A DNA stretch of 64,000 nucleotides from Butyricimonas faecihominis (GTDB lineage Bacteria > Bacteroidota > Bacteroidia > Bacteroidales > Marinifilaceae), in NCBI RefSeq assembly GCF_033096445.1, contig NZ_AP028155.1, positions 124,001 through 188,000 on the forward strand. The letters run 5' to 3'. Under the pieces are notes generated by a model, which did not search any database, was not told the origin of the DNA, and worked only from the letters and a program-made list of their open reading frames with translations. How positions within the stretch are numbered: position 1 is the stretch's first letter; each line of letters opens with the position of its first letter. A program made the position numbers and the translations under genes. Shown here piece by piece: positions 51,131 through 60,885 of the stretch.

Positions 51131-52279
51131 ATGAAATTGGATTTACATAGAGTGGTAGAGTTGTTTCGAAAATCTTTTTCGACTTCACTTTCCGATGCAG
51201 AAAAAGAGGAATTGGACGAAACCTTGCAAGATGGTTGTTTGAAGGAGGTATATGATCAATTATCGGATGAAACTTTTGTACTGGATAAATTCCGGGAATT
51301 TGAAATATATAGCTATAAACCTGCCTTTAATAAGTTGAAAATTTACCAGCGTCATACCCGGATGAGCAAGTGGATAGCTTGGGGATCGTCTATCGCTGCG
51401 ATTTTGATTCTTGTGTTTGTGTTGGTTCGTCCTTGGGAATATCATGATGAGGTACAGGAGTTAGTTGAAGTAACGCAACATATTATACCTCCCGGGAGTA
51501 ATGCAGCTATTCTAAAGTTGGCTGATGGGAGAATGATCGAGATCGGGGAACAGCCTCTGGAACTTAAAGATGTTCAAGGAAGTGTGGTGAAATATGAAAA
51601 CGGACGTCTTTCTTATTCATCCGGAGAAGAATGTGCGATAAAGGATGTCTACAATGAGTTGGTTGTGCCTATTGGTGGAGAGTGTCATGTTCTTTTGGAT
51701 GATGGGACGGAAGTTTGGCTAAATGCAGATTCAAAATTGAAATATCCTATTGCGTTTAGCGGGGAAAGTCGTGAAGTGATCCTGTCGGGAGAGGCTTATT
51801 TTGATGTGAAAAAGGATACTCGTCCTTTTGTTGTAAGTCTGGAAAGTGGTGATGTAACAGTACTTGGAACCTCTTTTGGCGTGAGTGCTTACCCGGGTTA
51901 TCCGAATTACACGACTTTGGTCAGGGGAAGTGTCCGTTTTACTTCTCTACGACAGGAACAAGTTGTTTTGACTCCCGGGGAACAGGCTGTAGTTAATATT
52001 TCCGGAACTTTGGAAAAACGGAACGTGGATGTGGAAGAGTTTGTCGGGTGGAAAGATGGAGTGTTCATTTTCAAAGATAAAACATTGGCTGAAATCATGC
52101 AAATATTGGAGCGTTGGTATGGAGTAAACGTGATTTTTCAGGATGAAAGCCTGAAAGAATTGGAGTACACGGGTAGCCTTGAAAGATATGATTCTATTAA
52201 TACATTCTTGCAATTGTTGGAAAAATTAAAAGAAATTCGGTATGAAATAAAGAAAAATACAATCGTCCTATTTAAATAA
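51131..52279 (+). CDS. FecR-type anti-sigma factor (cluster 2)
   Basis: 382 residues: a cytoplasmic helical N-terminus (about 1-78), a membrane span (about 80-98, IAWGSSIAAILILVFVLV), the FecR domain with VPIGGECHVLLDDGTEVWL, NADSKLKYPIAFSGESREVI and GEAYFDV, and a DUF4974-type end with LERWYGVNVIFQDESLKEL. It is a paralog of the protein at 8309. Confidence 0.93.
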   Translation: MKLDLHRVVELFRKSFSTSLSDAEKEELDETLQDGCLKEVYDQLSDETFVLDKFREFEIYSYKPAFNKLKIYQRHTRMSKWIAWGSSIAAILILVFVLVRPWEYHDEVQELVEVTQHIIPPGSNAAILKLADGRMIEIGEQPLELKDVQGSVVKYENGRLSYSSGEECAIKDVYNELVVPIGGECHVLLDDGTEVWLNADSKLKYPIAFSGESREVILSGEAYFDVKKDTRPFVVSLESGDVTVLGTSFGVSAYPGYPNYTTLVRGSVRFTSLRQEQVVLTPGEQAVVNISGTLEKRNVDVEEFVGWKDGVFIFKDKTLAEIMQILERWYGVNVIFQDESLKELEYTGSLERYDSINTFLQLLEKLKEIRYEIKKNTIVLFK

Positions 52280-52282
52280 AAA

Positions 52283-52330
52283 GAGAAAGACAGACAACAA
52301 ATTTCTCAGGTTCGGCGTCTGTCCCTTCTC
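52283..52330 (+). terminator. Hairpin between fecR and susC, cluster 2
   Basis: GAGAAAGACAGAC (52283-52295) pairs with GTCTGTCCCTTCTC (52317-52330), with one side mismatch, around a 21-base loop. It starts 4 bp after the fecR stop. The place is the same as in cluster 1, although the sequence differs. Confidence 0.6.
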
Positions 52331-52361
52331 GATTTATATTATTAATATAAACTACAATAAT

Positions 52362-55300
52362 ATGAAAAAAAATCGATTAATTAGGTTTCCTGGCCTATTA
52401 AAAAGGTACAAGAAAAATTTAATGATTATGAAATGGTGTATTGCTTTTATCTGCTTGTTCACTTTGAACTTGTCTGCGAATGTGTATTCTCAAAAGAATA
52501 TTGTGTCGCTGGATTTATCTGATGTATCCATTGAACAGTTTGTGAAAGTGGTTAAACAGCAGACGTCACTTAAATTCATGTATAATTCATCTCTTATCCG
52601 TCAGGCGGGGAAGATTTCAGTGAAAGTTGAAAACAAGGAGTTGAAGGACGTGCTGAGTATGGTGTTGGGTAAAGTCAACTTGGAATACGAATTTTTTAAT
52701 AACGTGATCTTGATTCGCCAAAAAGGAGAGGGAAAGAGTGAGCAGCAAAAGAAAAAGGTGGTGAACGGGACGGTGAAAGATGAGCATGGGGTGACCTTAC
52801 CGGGTGTTTCCGTCTTGATTAAAGGCGAGAGCGTGGGTGTTGCCACGGATATAAACGGGAAATATTCCATCACGATTCCTGAGAATAAGAAGGAGGTTGT
52901 TTTTGCTTTCTCGTTTGTCGGGATGGTTCCGGTAGAGGTTCGATATACCGGTCAGGATTCGATTAATGTCGTGTTGAAAGAGGATGTCGAAAAAATAGAT
53001 GAGGTGGTGGTAAATGGTTATTTTACCAGAAAAAAAGAGAGTTACACGGGTGTTTCTACGACCTTCTCCGGGAATGATTTGAGAAAAGTATCCACGGGGA
53101 ACATTCTGAACACGTTGTCCATGCTTGACCCTTCTTTTACGAAAGTTGTGAATAACGAGATGGGGAGTGACCCGAACACGATTCCTAATTTCGAGATTCG
53201 CGGTTCCAGTAGTTTGAAAGCTGATTTTGACGGGAATCCGAATATGCCGACATTTATCATGGATGGTTTTGAGGTGTCGGCGGAAAAAGTGTTTGACCTT
53301 GATCCGACTCGGGTACGTTTTATCACGATATTGAAAGATGCGGCAGCAACGGCTATTTATGGTTCTCGTGCGGCGAATGGGGTTGTCGTTATTGAGACAG
53401 AGGCGCCGAAACCGGGAAAATTGCAATTATCTTATAACGGGAGCATGAATTTTGAGGTGGCTGATCTTTCCGATTATAATTTGATGAATGCGGAGGAAAA
53501 ATTGGAATATGAAGTTCGTGCGGGACTGTATGATAAAGAAGACAGGCCTGATTGGACGGATGACACGTTTGACGCGTATAATCAAAAATTGAAACTTGTT
53601 AAGCAAGGAAATGATGTGGATTGGTTGGCCATTCCCGTGAGGGAGTTAGGAGTTGGTCACAAACATTCTATTATTGCGGAAGGTGGTAACGAATCGTTTC
53701 GTTATGCTTTAGACCTTTCTTATTCTAATAAAATAGGTGTGATGAAAGGTTCCAAACGTGAAACATACGGAGGAGGAATACGGCTTCAATATAATTTGAA
53801 AAAGTTGAAGTTTACGGATTATGCTTCGTTTGATCACGTGAAATCCGTGAATTCTCCTTATGGTAATTTCAGTGCTTATCAATATTACAATCCTTATTAT
53901 AATCCTTATGATGAGAACGGGAATGTGAAAAAGATGCTCTACGAGTACTCGTATTATGACCGGGGGTTTCAGACAAAAAAGATGTACAATGAGTTGTATA
54001 ATGCTGTTTTACCTTCTAAAGATCAATCGACCTCAAATCGTTTCTTGAATAATTTTGCTATCGAGTATGATATTATTCAAGGGTTGAAGTTAAAGGCGAA
54101 TTTATCGTTAAGTGTTGACAATGGAAGGACAGATGTTTATAAGCCATATGAAAACACGGAATTTATTGATAAAGAGAAGAAGGGAAGTTACTCGCAGGGA
54201 CAATACGAGGATTTCAGTTATGATGTAAATATTATATTGACGTATTTCAAAACGTTTAAAAAGCATGTCTTGAATGCCGGTTTTATTTATAACCTGCGTG
54301 AAACGAATCATGATCAGACGGATGTGTATGCGCTTGGTTTCCCGAATGCCAACATGGACCATATTTCGATGGGTGCCGGGTTTAAAGAGGGTGATAAACC
54401 CGGTGGAGCTTACGATGTGACCCGTTTGGTGGGTTTTGTGGGTAACTTGGGTTACACGTATGACGAGCGATTTCTGCTTGATTTTTCCGTTCGTAGTGAT
54501 GGTTCTTCTTTGTATGGATCGAATAATCGTTGGGGTACGTTCTGGTCGTTAGGATTGGGATATAATTTACATCACGAGAAATTTATGGAACGTTTGACAT
54601 TTATCAACTTGCTCAAAATTCGGGGATCTATCGGAACGACCGGGGGACAGAATTTTAACCCCTATCAATCCATGGCAATGTATTCTTATAACGATGACCG
54701 AATTAGTTCGATTTCATATAGTGGTTATATCGGAGCTATATTGAAGGCTTTCGGTAATAAAAATTTGAGGTGGCAGAAGGTTGAAAAACAAAATGTGGGT
54801 TTGGATTTCGAGTTGTTTGACAGACGCTTGACGGGGTCTTTCAACGTTTATAATGATATTTCCAAGGATGTACTTATTGACGTGACTCTTGCTCCCTCGC
54901 TGGGATTTTCTTCTTACAAGGAGAATCTGGGAGAGGTGAAAAACAGTGGTGTCGAGTTAACATTGAAAGGTACGGTAATTCGGGATAGAGAACGTGAAAT
55001 TTATTGGGACATCATGTATAATCTGGCTCATAATAAAAACAAGGTGACGAAGATCAATCAGGCATTGACTGCTTTTAATGACAAGCAAGATGCAGAAGTG
55101 AAGAATAAACCGGTGATACGGTATAAAGAAGGCTTGTCACAGAACACGATATGGGCCAACGAGTCGCTAGGTATCGATCCGGCAACCGGGGAGGAAATTT
55201 TTTTGGATATGAACGGGAATAAAGTGAACGAGTGGGATGCAGCGAATTACAAACCATTCGGATCGACGGATCCCAAGATTTACGGTACGATAGGAACCAT

Positions 55301-55721
55301 GTTCACGTATAAAAAGTGGGAATTGAATGCACACCTGTATTATAAATATGGCGGTTATATCTACAATTCAACTCTCGTGGATAAGGTGGAGAACGTGAAC
55401 CCGAACGAGAATGGTGATAAACGGATTTTGTATGACCGATGGAACAAAGAGGGGGATGTGGCTAAATTTAAAAAAGTGAGTGACGTGTCCGTGACTAACC
55501 CGACATCACGTTTTATAGAGAAAGAAAACTACATTCAATTACAATCTTTGTCAATTGGTTATGATTTCAGTTGTGATAAATTGAGAGAAATAGGGATTCA
55601 GCGTCTGAAACTTTCTGCGATCGGTAATGATATTTTTACCTCGTCAACGGTGAAAATGGAAAGAGGTACTTCGTATCCTTTTGCACGTACTTTCTCTCTC
55701 TCGGCCCAATTAACTTTTTAA
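52362..55721 (+). CDS. SusC/RagA-family TonB-dependent transporter with STN domain (cluster 2)
   Basis: 1119 residues with the same domain order as the protein at 9537: signal peptide (ending near NVYSQ), STN domain (about 48-120, VSLDLSDVSIEQFVKVV), carboxypeptidase-like domain (VVNGTVKDEHGVTLPGVSVL), plug (ATAIYGSRAANGVVVIET), barrel and C-terminal LSAQLTF. The two transporters are clear paralogs but differ throughout the loops, so they probably take different ligands. Confidence 0.95.
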   Translation: MKKNRLIRFPGLLKRYKKNLMIMKWCIAFICLFTLNLSANVYSQKNIVSLDLSDVSIEQFVKVVKQQTSLKFMYNSSLIRQAGKISVKVENKELKDVLSMVLGKVNLEYEFFNNVILIRQKGEGKSEQQKKKVVNGTVKDEHGVTLPGVSVLIKGESVGVATDINGKYSITIPENKKEVVFAFSFVGMVPVEVRYTGQDSINVVLKEDVEKIDEVVVNGYFTRKKESYTGVSTTFSGNDLRKVSTGNILNTLSMLDPSFTKVVNNEMGSDPNTIPNFEIRGSSSLKADFDGNPNMPTFIMDGFEVSAEKVFDLDPTRVRFITILKDAAATAIYGSRAANGVVVIETEAPKPGKLQLSYNGSMNFEVADLSDYNLMNAEEKLEYEVRAGLYDKEDRPDWTDDTFDAYNQKLKLVKQGNDVDWLAIPVRELGVGHKHSIIAEGGNESFRYALDLSYSNKIGVMKGSKRETYGGGIRLQYNLKKLKFTDYASFDHVKSVNSPYGNFSAYQYYNPYYNPYDENGNVKKMLYEYSYYDRGFQTKKMYNELYNAVLPSKDQSTSNRFLNNFAIEYDIIQGLKLKANLSLSVDNGRTDVYKPYENTEFIDKEKKGSYSQGQYEDFSYDVNIILTYFKTFKKHVLNAGFIYNLRETNHDQTDVYALGFPNANMDHISMGAGFKEGDKPGGAYDVTRLVGFVGNLGYTYDERFLLDFSVRSDGSSLYGSNNRWGTFWSLGLGYNLHHEKFMERLTFINLLKIRGSIGTTGGQNFNPYQSMAMYSYNDDRISSISYSGYIGAILKAFGNKNLRWQKVEKQNVGLDFELFDRRLTGSFNVYNDISKDVLIDVTLAPSLGFSSYKENLGEVKNSGVELTLKGTVIRDREREIYWDIMYNLAHNKNKVTKINQALTAFNDKQDAEVKNKPVIRYKEGLSQNTIWANESLGIDPATGEEIFLDMNGNKVNEWDAANYKPFGSTDPKIYGTIGTMFTYKKWELNAHLYYKYGGYIYNSTLVDKVENVNPNENGDKRILYDRWNKEGDVAKFKKVSDVSVTNPTSRFIEKENYIQLQSLSIGYDFSCDKLREIGIQRLKLSAIGNDIFTSSTVKMERGTSYPFARTFSLSAQLTF

Positions 55722-55733
55722 TCAGGTAACATT

Positions 55734-57161
55734 ATGAAAAAACGAATGAATAAAGCAATAATTCTTTCACTGGTTCTCATGCTTACGGCATGTAACAATT
55801 GGTTGGATGTTTCGCCGAAATCAGATATGAAAGCGGACGATCTGTTTTTGACCGAGGCTGGTTTCCGGGATGGGTTGATCGGTGTTTATGCGTTAATGTG
55901 CAGGGAGGACAGTTATGCAAGGGATTTGACGTATGGTTATCTCGACGTGCTAGCTCAATATTACAAGAGTCCCCATCAGTTGACCTCTTCGGGATATGAG
56001 CATAATTTCAAGAAAGCGGCTGAGTATAATTACAAGGAAACGGCGGAAGAAGCACGGATTCTGGCTATTTGGCAAAACCATTTTACGGCGATAGCCAATA
56101 TTAACCTGGCTCTTGAATATATTGATAAGAAGAAGGACGTGTTTTCTTCGGAAGATATTTATAAGATATATAAAGGGGAGTTTTTGGCCTTACGAGCGTT
56201 TTTACATTTTGACATGTTGCGTCTTTTTGCGTCATCGGCGAGCATGGATAACGGTAATGGTTTGAATTCGATGGCAATTCCTTACGTTGATGTTTATACG
56301 AATGTTGCCCGGCCTCAATTGACGGTGAAAGAGGTGTTGGAGAAGGTAAAAACCGATCTTTTGGCAGCTAAAGGCCTGATGAAAGGTCTGGAAGTGTTCA
56401 AGGGATTGATGGAGTCTTCTGATCCCCAATATAACCGGGGACAACGGATGAATTATTATGCGGTAACGGCTCTTCTTGCCCGCGTGTATCTTTATGGTAA
56501 CGAGAGAGAGTTGGCACTTGCACAGGCGAAGGAGATTATTGGGGAAGTGAATGGTGAGAACCCTACTTCTTACGAGTTGGCCAATAGTTCTGCTACTTCG
56601 GGAAATCCAATGTTTAGTTCGGAGCTGATATTCACCTTGGATGTGCAGAAATTGAAAGATTTGAGTGAGGTTTATTTTACTGAAAACTCCAATTCTGTTT
56701 CCAGCATACTTTCCATGTCATCGTCCGGTAAGGCAAATATATTTAATTCCGGGGGATTGGAGAGTGATTTTAGAAGTTCGTGGATGACATTGGGAACCGA
56801 TGGAGATTCTTATGTCCTGGGAAAATATAAAGACATGAAATATATTCCGATGTTTAAACTTTCCGAGCTTTATCTGATTGCGGCAGAAACGGCAACTGGA
56901 AGTGAGGCCTATGGTTATTTGAATAAATTGAGGAATCATAGGGGATTGGCAAATGTAGCACCGACGGCAGATCTTGAAGATAATATCTTTCAGGAGTACC
57001 GACGGGAATTTATAGGAGAAGGACAAATGTTCTTTTACTATAAACGTAAGGTGATGCAAGTGATCGGGGCGGATAATAACATTGCAATAAAGAATCCTAA
57101 TGCGATTTATAATTTACCGATCCCCACGAATGAAGTTGATTTTGGAAACATAAAAAAATAG
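55734..57161 (+). CDS. SusD/RagB-family lipoprotein (cluster 2)
   Basis: 475 residues, lipobox LMLTACNNWLDVSPKSD, 12 bp after susC as in cluster 1. MFLTEAGF-like start of the SusD domain (DDLFLTEAGFRDGLIGVYAL), GEFLALRAFLHFDMLRLFAS as the TPR signature, and YNLPIPTNEVDF at the end. Surface lid partner of the SusC at 52362. Confidence 0.94.
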   Translation: MKKRMNKAIILSLVLMLTACNNWLDVSPKSDMKADDLFLTEAGFRDGLIGVYALMCREDSYARDLTYGYLDVLAQYYKSPHQLTSSGYEHNFKKAAEYNYKETAEEARILAIWQNHFTAIANINLALEYIDKKKDVFSSEDIYKIYKGEFLALRAFLHFDMLRLFASSASMDNGNGLNSMAIPYVDVYTNVARPQLTVKEVLEKVKTDLLAAKGLMKGLEVFKGLMESSDPQYNRGQRMNYYAVTALLARVYLYGNERELALAQAKEIIGEVNGENPTSYELANSSATSGNPMFSSELIFTLDVQKLKDLSEVYFTENSNSVSSILSMSSSGKANIFNSGGLESDFRSSWMTLGTDGDSYVLGKYKDMKYIPMFKLSELYLIAAETATGSEAYGYLNKLRNHRGLANVAPTADLEDNIFQEYRREFIGEGQMFFYYKRKVMQVIGADNNIAIKNPNAIYNLPIPTNEVDFGNIKK

Positions 57162-57166
57162 AAGCT

Positions 57167-57907
57167 ATGAGAAAATTATTTATTCTTCTTTTAGGAATCG
57201 TATTTTATTCTTGCAGCGAGAATGATCGTTTGATATATAGTGAGGGAATGCATGATATATATTATTCTGACGTGACAAAGGACAAAGACAGTATATTCGT
57301 GTCTTTACTGACGGCAGAACGGGAATTGACGACAACAATTAATGTCAAACTTTTAGGTGATACGTTGCGTGTCTCGGAAAAATTCAAGTTGGAGGTGATT
57401 CCGGGAAAAACGACAGCGAAAGAGGGTGTTCATTACCAGAAACTTCCTGAAACATACGAGTTCCCTACCGGGGTGTTTGAGTACAAAATGCCGGTGACAT
57501 TGATTAAAGGAGATGAGGGGATCACGAAAGCTCCGGTTATCTTGGCGTTGCGTCTTGTTCCGGTTGCCGGTTTGGGTATTGCTTACGAGAATCGTTCCGT
57601 TGTGCGGTTGATTATTTCGGATATGCTCCGGAAGCCGGAAGGAGATGCGTATTATGAAGATATGGGGGCCTTCGTGGGATTATTCGGTGAGTATTCAAGG
57701 AAAAAACATACGATGATTATCGAGTTGACCGGGCATGATTTTTGGGATCTCGGTTACGGGGATAGGCCTGATTATAACGATGATTATAAAATTTATTACG
57801 AGTCCGGTTATTATACCCCGTATGCCAGAAAATTATACAAGATCATCACGGAGAATAGGATAGAGGATGAAAATGGAAAGGTCATGCAGGGGTGGATGGT
57901 TCCTTAA
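57167..57907 (+). CDS. DUF4843-type lipoprotein (cluster 2)
   Basis: 246 residues with a lipoprotein signal (GIVFYSCSENDRLI). DIYYSDVTKDKDSIFVSLL and KEGVHYQKLPETYEF correspond to the segments seen in the 14328 paralog. Five bases separate it from susD. Its role is taken from operon context. Confidence 0.77.
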   Translation: MRKLFILLLGIVFYSCSENDRLIYSEGMHDIYYSDVTKDKDSIFVSLLTAERELTTTINVKLLGDTLRVSEKFKLEVIPGKTTAKEGVHYQKLPETYEFPTGVFEYKMPVTLIKGDEGITKAPVILALRLVPVAGLGIAYENRSVVRLIISDMLRKPEGDAYYEDMGAFVGLFGEYSRKKHTMIIELTGHDFWDLGYGDRPDYNDDYKIYYESGYYTPYARKLYKIITENRIEDENGKVMQGWMVP

Positions 57908-57945
57908 ATAGTAAGAAATTATGATGGATTAATAATGAGATTGTT

Positions 57946-59541
57946 ATGAAAAATTTGAAATATATATTGATTTTATTGCTCCTTGTCCCGTTTTCATGTA
58001 TTGATGACAAGTCGAAATTTAGTGATACCGAGATAGATGAAATCGAGATTGCAGGTATAGAGAAAAGTCGGGAAATAGAGGTCGGTTCCAAGTTGGAAAT
58101 TTCTCCGGTAGTGACCACTAAATTCGGGGAGAAATCGAAACTTTCTTACGTGTGGTATAAATACAATCAAGAGCAACATGTGGCAGATACTTTGTCCCGT
58201 GAGAAAGATTTGAGTATTGTTATCGGTGATGTATTACCGGGTGTTGAAAATACATTGGTCTTTAAAGTGATTGACGATCAAACGGGTGTTTATGCGTTGA
58301 ATAAATCTACTTTCACTACGGTAGGTAAATACTCGGGCGGAACGTTGGCTTTGTGTAAAACGGATGGGGAAATGGATTTGGCTATGTTGAAGAAAGACGG
58401 GACGACGTTGTACGAGAATATTTATACTATGGCAAATAATGGCGAAAAGTTGGGTACAGCATCTAAACGAATTTTCCAAACGGATCTTAACCCGAGAAAT
58501 CCGTTGGGGTATAAAGCCGTTATTGTTACTTGTGATGACGAGACTGGGGGTGTTTATCTGGATCCCACTATTTTCGAGAGAAAGGATGATATGAAAAATA
58601 AGTTCGTTTTCGGTGACGAGTTAGAGGGGAAATTGGCTATCACGGGATATGCCGAAGGACAGGGAACGGATTATATAACAATGAATGGTAAAGTGTATGT
58701 CAGAGAGTACGGGTCTTCTGAAGAAAACGTGAGTTGGAATCCGGCTTTAGTCTTTCTTGCAGACCCGACAGATTATGCCATGGCAGATTACACGGCTCAC
58801 CCGACAGATCATCCATTCTACGCCTCTCCGTTATTCTATGATAATTTAAACGGGCGGTTTGCATTTAACCAACAAGGTGGATTTTTTAGTTCATTGGCAG
58901 GGGTAGATTCGGATTTCTCGAAATTTGATCCTAATAATATGGGAAAGGGGGTTAAAATGATTTTGTCCGGGAGCATGAATAGCACGCTTGATGAGGTTTG
59001 GGCATTGATGAAAGATGAAAATAAAGATGAGTACTTTGTGATCACGTACAAGTTCACGTTTGTTGCATGGACTAGTTACACGTTTTTCTCTTTGTCAAAA
59101 TCGGCACTTTCTAAAGCGTCAAATGCCGATCTTTATAGTGCATCAATCTTTATCCCGGGGACGAAACCGAAGATCGGACACATGAATCCGTGGGAAATGA
59201 GCGCTAAAGGAATTTCGGATATATTCTTTTTTGTAAGCAATAATAAAGTAATGGCTTTTAACGTGAAGACTTTGTCCGGAGGTGTATTGATTGATGGAGA
59301 TACGGAGGGGTACACGGTGACAAGCGTCGATTGTACAGAAGTGGCTGCCCCGACAGAGACTGATCCGAAAGCATCGTTCGTGCAATTGACTGTGGGGGTT
59401 AAAGATAAAAAGTTGTCGTCTAAATCGGGAGGGATTGCCGTGTATCGTTTAAACAGTATTGGTGGAATTTCGGCTCAAAAAATGTATGCCAAGACTGGTT
59501 TCTGCGATGAGGTGATTGCCACGGTGGAAAAAACGAATTGA
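57946..59541 (+). CDS. PKD-like family lipoprotein (cluster 2)
   Basis: 531 residues with a lipobox (LVPFSCIDDKSKF). The first domain (EVGSKLEISPVVTTKFGEK, LSYVWYKYNQEQ) has the immunoglobulin-like pattern of PKD-type domains. The remainder is beta-rich and corresponds to the 15137 paralog. Probably a surface-exposed ligand-binding subunit. Confidence 0.78.
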   Translation: MKNLKYILILLLLVPFSCIDDKSKFSDTEIDEIEIAGIEKSREIEVGSKLEISPVVTTKFGEKSKLSYVWYKYNQEQHVADTLSREKDLSIVIGDVLPGVENTLVFKVIDDQTGVYALNKSTFTTVGKYSGGTLALCKTDGEMDLAMLKKDGTTLYENIYTMANNGEKLGTASKRIFQTDLNPRNPLGYKAVIVTCDDETGGVYLDPTIFERKDDMKNKFVFGDELEGKLAITGYAEGQGTDYITMNGKVYVREYGSSEENVSWNPALVFLADPTDYAMADYTAHPTDHPFYASPLFYDNLNGRFAFNQQGGFFSSLAGVDSDFSKFDPNNMGKGVKMILSGSMNSTLDEVWALMKDENKDEYFVITYKFTFVAWTSYTFFSLSKSALSKASNADLYSASIFIPGTKPKIGHMNPWEMSAKGISDIFFFVSNNKVMAFNVKTLSGGVLIDGDTEGYTVTSVDCTEVAAPTETDPKASFVQLTVGVKDKKLSSKSGGIAVYRLNSIGGISAQKMYAKTGFCDEVIATVEKTN

Positions 59542-59563
59542 AAAAGGATTAATAATTTGATTT

Positions 59564-60703
59564 ATGAAGACAAGTGTAAAAAGTTTTGTCGTTTTAATAT
59601 CTTGTGGGTTATTTGCTTGTCAACCGGGCAAGCAAATAATCCAAGGGGAAACGGGTGATTTGAATACAAATAAAATGTATTTATGCGAGGTCGTGAGTGA
59701 TTATTGGAAATCCCATAGAGCCGTGGACTCGGCAGACGTGATAGACGGAAAATTCATGTTTGAATTGGAAAATGTGCAGCCGGAACTTTATTTTTTGGGA
59801 GATTCTCCGAATCATGGAGGGTATTTTTTTCTGGATGGGAAGAGGATAAAAGTGCAACCGGAAAACGTGACAGAAGAAGAAATTTTTTGGAAAGTCGAGG
59901 GGGCTTTTTTGGATCAAAAATATCGTGCCTTTATGGAGCAATGGGATGAGGCGACTTTTAAGCAGATAACCGATTCTTTGGACGCACTCTTTTTTCAGGC
60001 TCGTGATGCGGGGAACCGGGAAGAAATGGCTAGAATAAAAGAGGAATCTATGCATTATTACGATGAAGGGAGGATAAGGAGTGATGCTTTAGTGAAAGAG
60101 GTTTTGAAAAAGAATAAAGAGAATTCTTTTGGAATGTATTTGTATTATTACAAGCAATTTCAACATAAAGATTTTCCAACGCTGGAAGAGATTACAGCGG
60201 AAAAGGCTTATGTTGAGAGTTTTGGGGCGGCCGCGAAGAATACCCGTTATCTTCCTTGGGTAATGGAGAAATTAGGTAAATATGAGGGATGTGCGATAGG
60301 TCACGAGGCTCCCGAAATTGTAGGGAAGGACACGTTAGGAAATGAATTGAAGTTAAGTGATCTGCGTGGGAATTACGTGCTGGTTGATTTTTGGAACTCG
60401 TATTGTCACTGGTGTCGGGAGGAAACACCGGCATTGAAACGGGCCTTGGAGCATTTTGCCGGGAAGAATTTCAAAATACTAGGTGTGTCTTCTGATCGGG
60501 TGAAGAAACTTTGGATGGATGCGATTCACGAGGATGGCAGTTATTGGGATCATCTGATGTTGGAGAAAGGGGATGACGTGATGGATCGCTATTGCATCAA
60601 GGGGATTCCCCATATCATACTGGTCGGGCCGGACGGGAAGATTCTGGCCAAGGAGTTGAGGGGGCAGGATTTGATAGACGTGCCGGATCAATTTGTGAAG
60701 TAA
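59564..60703 (+). CDS. TlpA-type thioredoxin-like lipoprotein (cluster 2)
   Basis: 379 residues with a lipoprotein signal (ISCGLFACQPGKQ), an N-terminal DUF4369-like domain (about 30-110), a helical linker and a thioredoxin fold with FWNSYCHWCREETPAL (Cys281 and Cys284) and the cis-Pro loop IKGIPHIILVG. It differs from the cluster 1 protein in being lipid-anchored and in having CHWC rather than CVPC, so the redox potential may differ. It is last in the operon. Confidence 0.87.
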   Translation: MKTSVKSFVVLISCGLFACQPGKQIIQGETGDLNTNKMYLCEVVSDYWKSHRAVDSADVIDGKFMFELENVQPELYFLGDSPNHGGYFFLDGKRIKVQPENVTEEEIFWKVEGAFLDQKYRAFMEQWDEATFKQITDSLDALFFQARDAGNREEMARIKEESMHYYDEGRIRSDALVKEVLKKNKENSFGMYLYYYKQFQHKDFPTLEEITAEKAYVESFGAAAKNTRYLPWVMEKLGKYEGCAIGHEAPEIVGKDTLGNELKLSDLRGNYVLVDFWNSYCHWCREETPALKRALEHFAGKNFKILGVSSDRVKKLWMDAIHEDGSYWDHLMLEKGDDVMDRYCIKGIPHIILVGPDGKILAKELRGQDLIDVPDQFVK

Positions 60704-60729
60704 ACGAATTAACCCGAATTCAATCGTGA

Positions 60730-60773
60730 ATATCTCGTGAAAGTCCCGTGAAAGGACGATACAGACGAGATAT
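60730..60773 (+). terminator. First of two tandem hairpins after cluster 2
   Basis: ATATCTCGT (60730-60738) pairs with ACGAGATAT (60765-60773); inside, GTCC pairs with GGAC. It precedes the main terminator by 5 bp. Confidence 0.55.
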
Positions 60774-60777
60774 AGCC

Positions 60778-60828
60778 GAGATAAAGACGACTTAAAGCCG
60801 AGTGGAGTCGTCTTTATCTCTTTTTTTT
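60778..60828 (+). terminator. Strong Rho-independent terminator of cluster 2
   Basis: GAGATAAAGACGACT and AGTCGTCTTTATCTC form a perfect 15-bp stem around 13 bases, followed by eight T residues. Confidence 0.95.
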
Positions 60829-60885
60829 AACACTTGTACGTGTCGGATAAGTCTTTAACTGGGTTTTATTTCTACTTTATTTGGG

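Noticed and set aside
50925-51188. 87-codon reverse frame in the sigma-fecR gap of cluster 2
   Set aside because: It overlaps the start of fecR on the other strand; Lys/Ile-rich composition follows from the A+T-rich gap.
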